A stretch of DNA of 64,000 bases from CAADGY01 sp900696665 (GTDB taxonomy: Bacteria > Acidobacteriota > Terriglobia > Bryobacterales > Bryobacteraceae). Both the position numbers and the translations under genes were made by a program. The stretch's first letter is position 1. The number at the start of each line of letters is the position of its first letter. Positions 50,843-60,576 of this stretch are shown here, piece after piece. The DNA is taken from the NCBI GenBank assembly GCA_035063885.1, contig JAPSFM010000017.1, positions 1-64,000 on the forward strand. The letters are read 5' to 3'. The notes under the pieces are model-generated. The model worked only from the letters and a program-made list of their open reading frames with translations, did no database searches and was not told the DNA's origin.

Positions 50843-53800
50843 ATGAAAAAGCTTGCAAGGCTGCTTTTTGCGCTGATTGCTCTCGCCGTATTGCTCATCC
50901 CGGTGTCGGCTCAGACCGGTACCGGAACGGTGCGCGGCACCGTTTATGATCCTACCCAGGCGGGCATTCCCGGCGCTACCGTTATTCTGACAAATCAGAA
51001 GACCAACGACCAACGGAGGACGACTACGACCTCCGAAGGAATCTACTCTTTTGCCGCGGTTCCGCCCGGAGCATATACCGCGTCAGTCGAGGCATCGGGC
51101 TTCAAGAAGTGGGAAGGAACGCTCGAGCTTCAGGTGGGCCAAACCGCGGTGGCGAATGCCACCATGCAGGTGGGAAGTGTTGACACCGTAGTGGAGGTGA
51201 CCGGCGCGGCCCCTGTCATCACCACGGAAAGCGCCGAAGTGGCGGATGTGAAGGACGCGCTTCGCATTCAGCAACTTCCTTTGAACGGTCGTGACGTAAG
51301 CAGCCTGTTTACGCTCACGCCCGGCGTGGAGGGTGGCGGCTCGCCGCGTGTCAACGGCTTGAAAGTCGGCGCGACGGAAATGCTGCTGGACGGCATATCC
51401 GTGGTGGACCGCTTTGGCGGTGGCATCGCGCGCGTGCAGCCCGGCCTTGATACCGTCCAGGAGTTTCGAATTGAAACCGTCGGCTCCTCGGCACAGTATT
51501 CACGCCCCGCCACCATTACCTTGGTTACCAAGAGCGGGACTAACGAATTTCACGGGACGCTCTTTGAAACGCACCGGAATAATGCCGGCGGACTTCGCGC
51601 CCGCCAGAGGCAGGACGGCAATACGGCCGCGAAACTGATCCGCAACGAATACGGCGTTTCAGCCGGCGGCCCCGTTTACATCCCGCAGCTTTTCGATGGA
51701 AGGGACCGCACTTTCTGGTTTGCTGCCTGGGAAGGACTGAAGCAGAGGGAAAGCGTATTCGCCCGCGGCTCCGTACCCACGGAAACCATGTGGCGTGGCG
51801 ATTTCAGTGGCCTGGTGGATTCCGCCGGACAGCGGACGACAATTTACGATCCGATGACAACGAATGCTGAGGGACGGCGGCAGCCGTTTGCCGGGAACTT
51901 GATTCCTGTGAACCGCCAGAATCCGTTCTTTGCAAAGATGCGAGACGTAACGCCGATGCCCACCAACGATGTGAACCCCTACATCGGCGAGAACTTTCAG
52001 GCCGTGTACCCAAACACGACCGATGTTTATAAGTTCACGGCGAAGGGGGACCACCGTTTCTCCGACAGGGATATGTTGACCGGCAGGTTCAGCGTGTCGA
52101 ACCTCTCCCAGAAGTTACGTGGCGGCCGGTTTAGCATTCCACCGCCGACGATGGAGAACGCCTATGGCAGCGGCCGCACCGATGCAAAGATCTATACGCC
52201 GAATATCCGCTACACCCGCATCATCTCTCCGACTCTGTTGAATGAGTTAAACCTTGGTATCCACCGGTCCGCCAAGAGTAGCGGGACTTTGGCTGACAAC
52301 ACACCCTGGGCGAACAATTTGGGCTTGCCGAATCCGTTCGGCGCGCAAGGTTGGCCCACGCTTTATACGGACTGGTTTGCGTGGGACGCCGACAACAGAA
52401 AAGACGAAATGTTGACCGGCTATGTGATGGAAAACAACGTGAGCTGGAACCGTGGAAAACACTCGTTGCGGTGGGGCGCTAAGGTCCGCTGGGAGCAGAA
52501 CAACATTCGTGAACTCCAGCAGGCGCAAGGTTCACACGGCTTTGAAGGTGCGTGGACTTCTTTGTACGATCCCGACGAGGACCAGGCTGTGTCGTTCACC
52601 GGCAATGGCCTCGCTGACCTGGCGCTGGGCATTCCGAGCGATTTGACGAACCAGAACAACCGTGGATACTTCTACTTCCGCCAGACGGAAATTGGGCTGT
52701 ATGTTCAAGACACCTGGAAGGTAACGCCCCGATTGACTCTTGATCTCGGTGTCCGGTGGGACCGCTGGTCCCCCTATTCGGAGAAGCAGAACCGCTTTGT
52801 GGGTGTCGATCCGGCAACGGTGTCTGACGTGTTTCAGGTAATCACTCCGGGAAACGTTCGGATGGAAGAGCTGCCGGGAGCGTTGCCGGCACAGTTGGCA
52901 TCGTATGCGCTGCGCGGGCTGACTTGGACCACCGCCGATGAGATAGGCTATCCTAGCAATCTGGTCCGGGCGGACAACAACAACTTTGGGCCGCGGCTCG
53001 GGGCCGCGTATACGCTCGGCAACCGCACGTCTCTCCGTGCCGGATATGGCGAGTATTTTTGGACCATGCCTTTGTCGCAGATTCTGCAATCGATGAGGAC
53101 GACGCCTCCTCTGAACTTGCGGTTCTCAAACCCCATCTCGACGCTCGACGGAACCGGATCGTTCGGAGTTCGTACGGCGCCGAGGCCGGAATTCTTCGTG
53201 GGAAACGCGATGGTGAGCACGGAAGGCATCGTCCAACTTCCGGTTTCGGCCCTGCCAGGTATGTCGCTCGACGGCAGGAACTGGAAAGACGCCAGGGTGC
53301 AATCCTGGCATGTCACTTTAGAGCACGAAGTGATGAAGGATACCGCGGTCCGGTTTACGTATCTGGGCGAGCACGCTCGCGATCTGGAGCAGCGGTACGC
53401 CCTGAACCCGCGTGAAGCCGAGTATAACTACGTGAGCCGCACTGGAGTGAATCCTCCAGGCAACAGAGACCTGCTGCGCGCGAATCCAAATTGGTCGTTG
53501 TTCGCAACCAACCGTTCCGGCTATTCGAACACACACTCCGCGCAGGCCGAAATCGAGCGGAGGTATTCGAACGGGCTGCTGTTCCAGGGCTTCTATACCT
53601 TCAGCCGTTCGCTCACGACAACGGATGCGGGCGGCTTCACCAGCGGCAACGGCGCCATCAACTCGGTCGGCGGCAACGCGGTGTTCGAAGTTCCGGATGT
53701 GACGCAAGTCTTCGGTGCTCCGAACCTGAGTTTCGACGACCGTCTGCGGCTCGGCTACTACAACTCCGGAAACGTGCCGGCCCACCGCATTCGATGGAAC

Positions 53801-54436
53801 GCGTTCTACGAATTACCATTCGGCCGCTCCAAACGGTGGGGTTCCGGAGTGTCGGGGCTAGTGAACGCAATCATCGGCGGCTGGCAGCTCGCCAGCATCG
53901 GTGAGTGGCAGAGCGGCAACTGGCTGGGTGTCGACGGCACACGCTATCTGTTTGGTGACCCCACGCTCAGCGCGGACGAGCGGCTGCTGCTCACGTTTGG
54001 CAGGCGGCGGCAGCGCCTCTGGTTCCGTGGCGATTTCGATCCGCTACAGGCGAGCAATGCCGACCAGACGAAACTGCAAGCGCTTGTCCCGGCGGACCGG
54101 AGCCAGCGTGTGCTTCGTCCCCTTGGCGCGGGTTTCGACAACCGTATTCCGGTCACGATGACCGACGGCAGCATCCGTATGACAACCATCAGCGACACCG
54201 TAAACTGGAACGCGCGGAATTTCTATCGCGGACCGGGCCAGTGGGATCTCACCGCATCTGTGTATAAGAACTTCAATATCACGGAGCGGACGCAACTGCG
54301 ATTCACGGCAGACTTTTTCAACGTCCTCAATCATCCGGTGGATGTGGATCCCAACGTCACCACCGGTCTCCAGGATTTGAGCATACAGCGGAATCAACCT
54401 CGCGTGATTCAGTTCTCGTTGCGCTTCTCATGGTAA
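50843..54436 (+). CDS. Oar-like TonB-dependent outer-membrane transporter
   Basis: In this 1197-residue protein a signal peptide (MKKLARLLFALIALAVLLIPVSA) is followed by a carboxypeptidase-regulatory-like beta-sandwich at about 27-112 ('GTVRGTVYDPTQAGIPGATVILTNQKT...RRTTTTSEGIYSFAAVPPGAYTASVEASGFKKWEG'), a plug at about 120-230 ('LNGRDVSSLFTLTPGV', 'VNGLKVGATEMLLDGISVVDRFGGGIARVQPGLDTVQEFRIE') and a large barrel. The end, 'PRVIQFSLRFSW', is a beta-barrel terminal signal. Such proteins are abundant in acidobacteria and move large substrates. No SusD-like partner is adjacent. It starts a coupled operon with the DUF4091 gene. Confidence 0.9.
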   Translation: MKKLARLLFALIALAVLLIPVSAQTGTGTVRGTVYDPTQAGIPGATVILTNQKTNDQRRTTTTSEGIYSFAAVPPGAYTASVEASGFKKWEGTLELQVGQTAVANATMQVGSVDTVVEVTGAAPVITTESAEVADVKDALRIQQLPLNGRDVSSLFTLTPGVEGGGSPRVNGLKVGATEMLLDGISVVDRFGGGIARVQPGLDTVQEFRIETVGSSAQYSRPATITLVTKSGTNEFHGTLFETHRNNAGGLRARQRQDGNTAAKLIRNEYGVSAGGPVYIPQLFDGRDRTFWFAAWEGLKQRESVFARGSVPTETMWRGDFSGLVDSAGQRTTIYDPMTTNAEGRRQPFAGNLIPVNRQNPFFAKMRDVTPMPTNDVNPYIGENFQAVYPNTTDVYKFTAKGDHRFSDRDMLTGRFSVSNLSQKLRGGRFSIPPPTMENAYGSGRTDAKIYTPNIRYTRIISPTLLNELNLGIHRSAKSSGTLADNTPWANNLGLPNPFGAQGWPTLYTDWFAWDADNRKDEMLTGYVMENNVSWNRGKHSLRWGAKVRWEQNNIRELQQAQGSHGFEGAWTSLYDPDEDQAVSFTGNGLADLALGIPSDLTNQNNRGYFYFRQTEIGLYVQDTWKVTPRLTLDLGVRWDRWSPYSEKQNRFVGVDPATVSDVFQVITPGNVRMEELPGALPAQLASYALRGLTWTTADEIGYPSNLVRADNNNFGPRLGAAYTLGNRTSLRAGYGEYFWTMPLSQILQSMRTTPPLNLRFSNPISTLDGTGSFGVRTAPRPEFFVGNAMVSTEGIVQLPVSALPGMSLDGRNWKDARVQSWHVTLEHEVMKDTAVRFTYLGEHARDLEQRYALNPREAEYNYVSRTGVNPPGNRDLLRANPNWSLFATNRSGYSNTHSAQAEIERRYSNGLLFQGFYTFSRSLTTTDAGGFTSGNGAINSVGGNAVFEVPDVTQVFGAPNLSFDDRLRLGYYNSGNVPAHRIRWNAFYELPFGRSKRWGSGVSGLVNAIIGGWQLASIGEWQSGNWLGVDGTRYLFGDPTLSADERLLLTFGRRRQRLWFRGDFDPLQASNADQTKLQALVPADRSQRVLRPLGAGFDNRIPVTMTDGSIRMTTISDTVNWNARNFYRGPGQWDLTASVYKNFNITERTQLRFTADFFNVLNHPVDVDPNVTTGLQDLSIQRNQPRVIQFSLRFSW

Positions 54437-56241
54437 GTCCGCAAAGGGCCTCGCTTATCTGTGGGGCCCTTCTCTTCGTTCTTCCGGTCCGCGCCGCCGA
54501 AATCCGTTTGCTGCCGGAATATCTGCGGCCCGATCCGTTTGGAGCCATCGTCACCGAGGACCGGAAGAACACGGCAGCGACGGAGCCGGCTCAGGTGAAG
54601 TTGCGTGTAGCCAAACGCGGTTACGCGTCTATGCAGATCGTCGTCTATGCGGAAAAGCCAGGCTCGTACAGGCTTCGGGTGACCGCGCCACCGCCGCTTG
54701 AAGTGGATGTGTTCCGTGAATGGTTCCATAAGATGCGATCTGGCGGCGCTTACTATCCGGATGCGCTGATACCAGTGTCAGGCACGCACGAATCGCACAT
54801 TCCGAATCCGGACAATCGCATTGAAAACCAGAAATCGGAAGCGTATTGGTTGGATGTGTGGGTGCCCGCAGGCGCGTCTCCGGGAGAGTATGCTATTCAG
54901 GTCACTCTGAATGCTGACGGGAAACAAGCAGCCGCGCGGGTTCCAGTCACGGTGCTGGATGCGAATTACCCCAGTGATGATGTGATCGCCATCGATCACA
55001 ATTCCTATGGAAGTACCTGGTTGCCGGCCCTGTATCCGAAGGCTGCGAAGCAGGAAGACTTTTACACCAGCGCGGAACTGTTCCGTTTGATTCACGCCCA
55101 TCACCGGATCTTTTATGAACATCGCGGGCTGTACCATCAGCTCGGATACGGGCACGCCGGGAAAGTGGCGCCTGAGTTTGCGCCGGAACTGGAGGGTACC
55201 GGACGAAACAAGCGTATCGCCAACTGGAACCTGTTCGACCGTCACTATGGACCTCTGCTGGACGGTTCGGCTTTTGCGAATACACGGTTTGGCGCAAAGC
55301 CGATCCCATTCGTGTATCTGCCCATCAACCCCGATTGGCCGGCTTCGTTTTTGTGGTGGGGAGAGCCGGGTTACGAGGCCGAGTTTGTAAACGTAGTTTC
55401 CCAGATGGAGCGGCACTTCCGCGAAAAAGGATGGACACAGACGCGCTTCGAAATGTTTTTCAATCATAAGAAGCGGTATAAGGGGTATCCTTGGGACGGC
55501 GACGAAACCCGCTTCGAAGCCGACCTGCCCTACTTCGCTGAGTACAGACGGTTGCTTGATAAAGCGGTTCCTGGGCAGAGCCCCGTAAAATTCGTCTTCC
55601 GCGCCGATGCCAGTTGGATGCTGGCGGAGCAGGCGCGGAAACAGGGTGGTGTTATCGATTTCTGGGTAAATTCGGGAACCATTCTGAGCTGGTATCCCGA
55701 CATCGTAGAAATGCTGAAAAAGCGCGGCGACATCGTCTGGATCTATTCCGGAACACCGGAAGTAGCGGGACCGGCCTCTGCCATCACTTTCAATCCTCTG
55801 CGTGCCTGGCTGTGGGGCATTGACGGATACATCCATTGGCTCGCGGTCTCACCTGGTCCGGACCCATGGTTCCGCTTCGATGGTGGCGATACAGCGATGG
55901 TCTATCCAGGCTCGCGTTTTGGAGTGGAAGCGCCTATTCCCAGCATCCGGCTGAAGGCGCAGCGAAACTGTTTACAGGACTTGGCGTTGCTCGATACATT
56001 TAAGAAGACGCGGCCGGCGGATTGGTTAAAGACCGAAGTATCGAAGCGCTACAATGGCCTGGGACCCGAAGACTGGTGGATAGCTCATCCGCCCATTACA
56101 CGCGAACCCGTTCAGGAATGGTCGAATGCGGATATCGACAGCGCGTCCAGACGGAGTAAGGCCCGGTTCAATACACTCGACGCGAACGCATGGGAGCGTG
56201 TCCGGCGATTTCTTCACGAACTGGTGACGGAGCGAAAGTGA
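54430..56241 (+). CDS. Secreted DUF4091 glycoside-hydrolase-like protein
   Basis: In this 603-residue protein residues 1-22 are a signal peptide ('SLICGALLFVLPVRAAE'). The C-terminal half has the DUF4091 block near residues 470-525: 'NPLRAWLWGIDGYIHWLAV', 'DTAMVYPGSRFGVEAPIPSIRLKAQRNCLQDLALLDTFKK'. The middle looks like a glycoside-hydrolase TIM barrel ('FVYLPINPDWPASFLWWGEPGYE', 'FEMFFNHKKRYKGYPWDGDETRFEADLPYFAEYRRLLDKAVPG'). Activity is unknown. The ATG at 54430 overlaps the transporter stop by 7 bases, and its end overlaps the next gene by 4 bases. Confidence 0.82.
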   Translation: MVSPQRASLICGALLFVLPVRAAEIRLLPEYLRPDPFGAIVTEDRKNTAATEPAQVKLRVAKRGYASMQIVVYAEKPGSYRLRVTAPPPLEVDVFREWFHKMRSGGAYYPDALIPVSGTHESHIPNPDNRIENQKSEAYWLDVWVPAGASPGEYAIQVTLNADGKQAAARVPVTVLDANYPSDDVIAIDHNSYGSTWLPALYPKAAKQEDFYTSAELFRLIHAHHRIFYEHRGLYHQLGYGHAGKVAPEFAPELEGTGRNKRIANWNLFDRHYGPLLDGSAFANTRFGAKPIPFVYLPINPDWPASFLWWGEPGYEAEFVNVVSQMERHFREKGWTQTRFEMFFNHKKRYKGYPWDGDETRFEADLPYFAEYRRLLDKAVPGQSPVKFVFRADASWMLAEQARKQGGVIDFWVNSGTILSWYPDIVEMLKKRGDIVWIYSGTPEVAGPASAITFNPLRAWLWGIDGYIHWLAVSPGPDPWFRFDGGDTAMVYPGSRFGVEAPIPSIRLKAQRNCLQDLALLDTFKKTRPADWLKTEVSKRYNGLGPEDWWIAHPPITREPVQEWSNADIDSASRRSKARFNTLDANAWERVRRFLHELVTERK

Positions 56242-56792
56242 AACCGGTCTTACTTCTAATAGCCGCTGTTCTATGTGCACGGGCAGACGAACTGGCGCGA
56301 ACACTGGACGATGTAGCCCGCATCGCATCGGTGATGGTGGACGGCGATGTCTGCCAGCGTATCGTTACCGCGCGCGCCGAAGGGTACATCATCAAGGGGC
56401 ATCCGCGAGACAAGTGGTTTGGCAGCGATAACTACGATGTGAACCATGGGCCGTATATCCAGACCAAGAAAACGTTGATGCGCCTGGCGAGGCTCAACCC
56501 TGCTTACTACGATGTGAATCTCTGGATGCCTATCGGGGAAAGCCCGCGCAAAATTCACGTGGTGATTCGGAACGATCGGGAAATAAGCCAGTTCTGGACG
56601 TTCGGTACGCTTGTGCAGGATATGATTCCCGAGATGCGTGAAGTGCTGGAAACGGACAAACGCGTTACGGTGCGTCAAAAACCCGGTATCGTGTCGGTCC
56701 TCGCCCCGGTGCACAACAGCCTGGGCGATGTCGTGGGGTTGGTAGAAGTGGTAGGCCGCGAAAAGCCCGACGCGCACGAGAACGTGAAGTGA
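56238..56792 (+). CDS. Secreted single Cache/PDC-like sensor-domain protein
   Basis: This 184-residue protein has a signal peptide (MKPVLLLIAAVLCARA). The rest is one alpha-beta domain with the closing Cache pattern 'VTVRQKPGIVSVLAPVHNSLGDVVGLVEVVGRE' and a helix at the start ('DELARTLDDVARIASVMVDGDVCQRIV'). No membrane anchor or output domain follows. The start is GTG at 56238, overlapping the DUF4091 stop by 4 bases, with ACGGAG upstream. It is probably a periplasmic ligand-binding protein. Without homologue comparison the PDC/Cache label is inferred from the pattern. Confidence 0.65.
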   Translation: MKPVLLLIAAVLCARADELARTLDDVARIASVMVDGDVCQRIVTARAEGYIIKGHPRDKWFGSDNYDVNHGPYIQTKKTLMRLARLNPAYYDVNLWMPIGESPRKIHVVIRNDREISQFWTFGTLVQDMIPEMREVLETDKRVTVRQKPGIVSVLAPVHNSLGDVVGLVEVVGREKPDAHENVK

Positions 56793-56793
56793 A

Positions 56794-58116
56794 TCACCCG
56801 AGATCAGGGAGTACGAAGTCCATGGATTTACCTGCTGCACGCGTGACGGCTTCGGCGGCCAGGTAGCCGCTCCGTACGGCCCCTTCCATCGTGGCGGGCC
56901 AGCCGGACTGCGTCCAATCACCCGCCAGGAACAGGTTCTTGAATGGAGTTCTTGCCTCCGGCCGTGCCTGCTCTGTGCCCGGAGCGGCGGAAAATGTGGC
57001 CCGGACTTCCTTCACCACGTGCGACTTTTCAAGTTTCGCCCGGCGTACTTCCGGCAGGTATTTTGTCAATTCTTCGAGAACGAGCGGCACCACTTCGGTC
57101 TTGCTCATGGGCACAAGGCTGCGGGACGCGCTGATCACCGTCTGCAAGTACTTGCCCTGGTCCCGATTGAAAAACCAATGCACGGCGCTATCGAGAAGGA
57201 CGGCATGCGGCAGTTCGGTCACCGTGCGATCGAACCATAGATGCACGCCCGTAATAGGCGAATGCTGGAACAGATCGGCCTTGATACCGAGTTCCGGGAT
57301 CACGGATTCCAGCCGCTCGAAAGGCAGGGCGCACACGTAAAAGCGCGCGGTATGCTCGCGCTTGGATGCCGTAATTCCATATACCGCGTTGCGTTCCACC
57401 CAGATACGTTCCACGGGAGCGCGCAGGCGGAACTCGACGTTCCCGAGATCCTGCCACGTATTCGAGTCGTACAATTCGGCCAGGGGCACTACGGGAACCC
57501 CCATTTCGTAAGAGTTCTTATGACGCAAAAAGCCCAGCCAGAAGACTTGAAACCCATGGCGGGCGGCCATGCGTCCGAGATCTTCGTTGATTGCGCTGAC
57601 CAACACCTGCCCCCAGAAACGTTTGATGCTACGCTGGGTTTGCCGCTTTTCTTTCAGCCAGTCGAGCATGGTGATGCGGTCCAGATCTTTGCGGTGCTCG
57701 TACTCGCGCCGGATGCATTGCAGTCCGTATGCGATGGAGAGTTTGTCGGACAGCGAGAGGCACTTCATGGTGAGGAAGCTCTCCGTGAAGTGATACGGAG
57801 CGGGAAGATGGCCTGCCCGAAGGTAGGAGATACGCCCCCCTGGTTCCAGAAAGTAGAATTCGCGGTGGAAATGAATTTGGTCCGCTACCCGCAACCGGCT
57901 GTAGAAATCCATCAGGTTGACACAGCATCGCAGTAATATGTGCTGGCAGTTGTCAATGATTTCGGTTTGATCCCCTACGTCGGCGGGATATGAGGTAGCA
58001 CGTCCGCCCAGAAATCCGCGCGACTCGAAGAGTTGAACGTTCAGTCCGGCGCTTCCCAATGCCACGGCAGTGGCGAGACCCGACAGGCCGCCACCAATTA
58101 CAATGCAGTCTGACAT
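56794..58116 (-). CDS. hpnE: Hydroxysqualene dehydroxylase HpnE
   Basis: This 440-residue FAD-dependent enzyme reduces hydroxysqualene to squalene for hopanoid synthesis. The FAD motif 'CIVIGGGLSGLATAVALGSAGLNVQLFESRGFLGGRATSY' is followed by the HpnE-specific 'NCQHILLRCCVNLMDFYSRL' (about residue 58). The second half has the amine-oxidase-type 'GLRHKNSYEMGVPVVPLAELY'-like core, and the end 'LFLAGDWTQSGWPATMEGAVRSGYLAAEAV' is the usual FAD-binding C-motif. It is close to trpE(G) but not functionally linked. No hpnC or hpnD gene is in the window. Confidence 0.9.
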   Translation of the reverse strand: MSDCIVIGGGLSGLATAVALGSAGLNVQLFESRGFLGGRATSYPADVGDQTEIIDNCQHILLRCCVNLMDFYSRLRVADQIHFHREFYFLEPGGRISYLRAGHLPAPYHFTESFLTMKCLSLSDKLSIAYGLQCIRREYEHRKDLDRITMLDWLKEKRQTQRSIKRFWGQVLVSAINEDLGRMAARHGFQVFWLGFLRHKNSYEMGVPVVPLAELYDSNTWQDLGNVEFRLRAPVERIWVERNAVYGITASKREHTARFYVCALPFERLESVIPELGIKADLFQHSPITGVHLWFDRTVTELPHAVLLDSAVHWFFNRDQGKYLQTVISASRSLVPMSKTEVVPLVLEELTKYLPEVRRAKLEKSHVVKEVRATFSAAPGTEQARPEARTPFKNLFLAGDWTQSGWPATMEGAVRSGYLAAEAVTRAAGKSMDFVLPDLG

Positions 58117-58125
58117 TCAGTCCGG

Positions 58126-58242
58126 CTAGCTGATCGGTATTCTTGCGCGGTGTCCCCCGTCATCACCGCCACCGACAATCATAACAGCGATGCAAAGAAC
58201 AACGATCAGAAAAAGCAGATCGGACGGAGTAAAGCTTTCCAT
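58126..58242 (-). CDS. Small membrane protein of 38 residues between trpE(G) and hpnE
   Basis: ATG at 58242 opens 38 codons to TAG at 58126-58128. The protein begins MESFTPSDLLFLIVVLCIAV and has one membrane helix (about 8-27), then a glycine/aspartate-rich turn 'VGGGDDGG' and a short basic tail ('HRARIPIS'). AGAGGGATC ends 4 bases before the ATG, a usable RBS. It lies in the 158-base gap, in the same direction as both neighbours, 33 bases after trpE(G) and 9 bases before hpnE. The frame is too short for most gene finders. I infer it is real from the RBS, placement and hydrophobic pattern. Confidence 0.65.
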   Translation of the reverse strand: MESFTPSDLLFLIVVLCIAVMIVGGGDDGGHRARIPIS

Positions 58243-58274
58243 TGCGATCCCTCTCGTGCATTATTTCCATTTAC

Positions 58275-60458
58275 TTACGCGCGCGGCTCCGTTTCGTACC
58301 GGCTGGTTGCCCGGCGGGCTGTGCCGTACAACTTGACTACGTTCTCGATCAGCCTCAAACCGCAATCGTGCTCCAGCGTCAGCATCGATTCGGGATGGAA
58401 CTGAACAGCCTCAATCGGAAGACGCTTGTGCCGGATCCCCATAACTACGCCGTCTTCGGATTCGGCCGTGATTTCCAGGCAAGCCGGGAGTGCCTCTCGC
58501 CGCGCGAACAGCGAATGATACCGGCCCACTTTGAACCGGGTGGGCAAATCCTCAAACACCCCGCGGTTTGAGTGCGTAACGTGGGAGGGCTTGCCATGCA
58601 TCGGATAGTCGAGGACACCCAACTCACCACCGAACGCCTCCACAATGCCCTGCAACCCGAGACATACGCCAAACACGGGGATTTCTCTTGCCGCCGCGTA
58701 CCGCACGAGCTCGATCACTCCGAAGTCTTGCGGTCTGCCCGGACCCGGAGAGATCAAAATCACCGACGGGGCAATTTCCGGGATCAGCTCGAGAGGAAAT
58801 CCAGCGCGGTAGGTGACCACTTCCGCTCCCGCCTGGCGGGCGTAGTTCGCCAGCGTGTGGATGAAACAATCGTCGTTGTCCACCAGCAGCATCCGCACCC
58901 CTGCCCGCGGGCGGACCGGCGCGCGCGGGCCTTCCTTCTCCGGTTCAGGCACCGCGCCCAGCGCCCGGAAGAAGCCAGTGGCCTTGAGGCGGGTTTCCTG
59001 CTCTTCATTCGCGGGAACCGAGTCGTACAGCAGCGTGGCTCCGGCACCGTAGCCCGCGATGCCATCTTTCAGATGAATGGTCCGGATCAGAATTCCCGTG
59101 TTGATGTCGCCGTTCAACGACAACATGCCGACGGCGCCGCCATACCAACCGCGGGCGTCCTTTTCCAAGTTCTCGATGGCCTGTGCCGCCGCTTTCTTCG
59201 GCGCCCCGATGATGGTGACGGCCCACATATGAGTGAGAAAGGCATCCAGCGAGTCGAAGCCGGGCTGCAATTGTCCTTCGACGTGATCGACCGTGTGAAA
59301 CACGCCGGCGTAGGATTCAATCAACCGCCGGCCGATGACCTTTACCGAACCCGGCACGCAAACACGGGATTTATCGTTCCGGTCCACGTCCGTGCACATC
59401 GTCAACTCAGACTCTTCCTTGAAAGAGTTCAGCAGTTCGCGGATGTTCTCCGCATCGGACAACGGGTCTCCCGTCCGGCGTACGGTGCCGGCAATCGGAC
59501 ATGTCTCCACGCGCGAGCCTTCGACGCGCACAAACATTTCCGGCGAAGCGCCGATCAGTTGCTCGTCGCCCAACTGCAGCAGGAACTCATATGGACTGGG
59601 GCTCAGGTGTTGAATGCGCTCGAACAACGCCGACGGGCTGCCGGAATAGGGTGCGCGGAACGTCTGCCGGAGCACCACTTCGTAATAGTCGCCCCGCGCC
59701 ATTCCCTGGCGCACCGTCTCTACTTTTTCCATGTACTCTTCCGGTTCATGGTCGGAGGAAATACCGGTTGAAGCCGTTGACGGCGCGCTACTAATTTTCT
59801 CGCCGGATCTCTCGAGGGCGAGCGTAGAGAGGCCGCCTGATTCAAAATCGTACTGGTATCGCTCGATCTGTTCTTTCTTACGATCCATGAAGTAAATGTC
59901 GTCGCAGAGGAACAAATGGAGATCCTTGGTTCCGTGGCGCGGTAACTTCAACTCAATAGGATCGAATTGGAACAACAGGTCGTAGCCGAATGCTCCAACA
60001 AGAGAGAGCCGGCTGTCCTGCGGGTTCTGGAATTCGGTGCTGAATGCCCGCAGAATGGAAAAAACGGAAGGCTGTTTACTGCGCTCCTCTTCTGGGAACA
60101 GTCCGGCCAGCGGTTTCAAACGGCCGTACAGGCCGCCACCGGCGCCGAAATCGAAACTCTCCCAATGCGGATGCGGGACGAGAATGGGGTACAGCATTCT
60201 TGCCAGCATTTGACCGCGCAAATTCAGCGCCCGAAACTCGACTTGGCGGCCGTGTGCGACCACTTCCAGAGGAGGCCTTATGGAGGCGATATCCCATCGC
60301 GAATAGCGGCCGGGATACTCGTAGCCCGAGGAAAGATAGAAACCCCGGTAGTAATCCAGGTCTCTCAACAGGAATTCGAGTCCCTTCTTGAAGGGAATTT
60401 TCGAGGCACTGCGAGTGACTGTGATACCGCTTGGAGTGGTATATCTCAACTGCCGCAT
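58275..60458 (-). CDS. trpE(G): Anthranilate synthase, fused TrpE-TrpG
   Basis: This 727-residue protein makes anthranilate from chorismate and glutamine. The N-terminal 510 residues are TrpE with the rhizobial-type opening 'MRQLRYTTPSGITVTRSASKIPFKKGLEFLLRDLDYYRGFYLSSGYEYPGRYSRWD', 'LLQLGDEQLIGASPEMFVRVEGSRVETCPIAGTVRRTGDPLSD' and 'CTDVDRNDKSRVCVPGSVKVIG'. From about 530 comes the class-I glutaminase with the nucleophile in 'IPVFGVCLGLQGIVEAFGG' and 'AVQFHPESMLTLEHDCG'. The fused form is known from alpha-proteobacteria and others. No trp leader peptide with Trp codons was found upstream. Confidence 0.95.
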   Translation of the reverse strand: MRQLRYTTPSGITVTRSASKIPFKKGLEFLLRDLDYYRGFYLSSGYEYPGRYSRWDIASIRPPLEVVAHGRQVEFRALNLRGQMLARMLYPILVPHPHWESFDFGAGGGLYGRLKPLAGLFPEEERSKQPSVFSILRAFSTEFQNPQDSRLSLVGAFGYDLLFQFDPIELKLPRHGTKDLHLFLCDDIYFMDRKKEQIERYQYDFESGGLSTLALERSGEKISSAPSTASTGISSDHEPEEYMEKVETVRQGMARGDYYEVVLRQTFRAPYSGSPSALFERIQHLSPSPYEFLLQLGDEQLIGASPEMFVRVEGSRVETCPIAGTVRRTGDPLSDAENIRELLNSFKEESELTMCTDVDRNDKSRVCVPGSVKVIGRRLIESYAGVFHTVDHVEGQLQPGFDSLDAFLTHMWAVTIIGAPKKAAAQAIENLEKDARGWYGGAVGMLSLNGDINTGILIRTIHLKDGIAGYGAGATLLYDSVPANEEQETRLKATGFFRALGAVPEPEKEGPRAPVRPRAGVRMLLVDNDDCFIHTLANYARQAGAEVVTYRAGFPLELIPEIAPSVILISPGPGRPQDFGVIELVRYAAAREIPVFGVCLGLQGIVEAFGGELGVLDYPMHGKPSHVTHSNRGVFEDLPTRFKVGRYHSLFARREALPACLEITAESEDGVVMGIRHKRLPIEAVQFHPESMLTLEHDCGLRLIENVVKLYGTARRATSRYETEPRA

Positions 60459-60576
60459 TCGGACGCCCTGAGTGAAACCGGAGTGATACTTCAGAATACC
60501 ATGCTGTCTTCACTACACTGGCTGCTCCATCCGGCTCTGGTTGCCCTAAGCTTCATCCGTGTGTTTTACTTCCATC

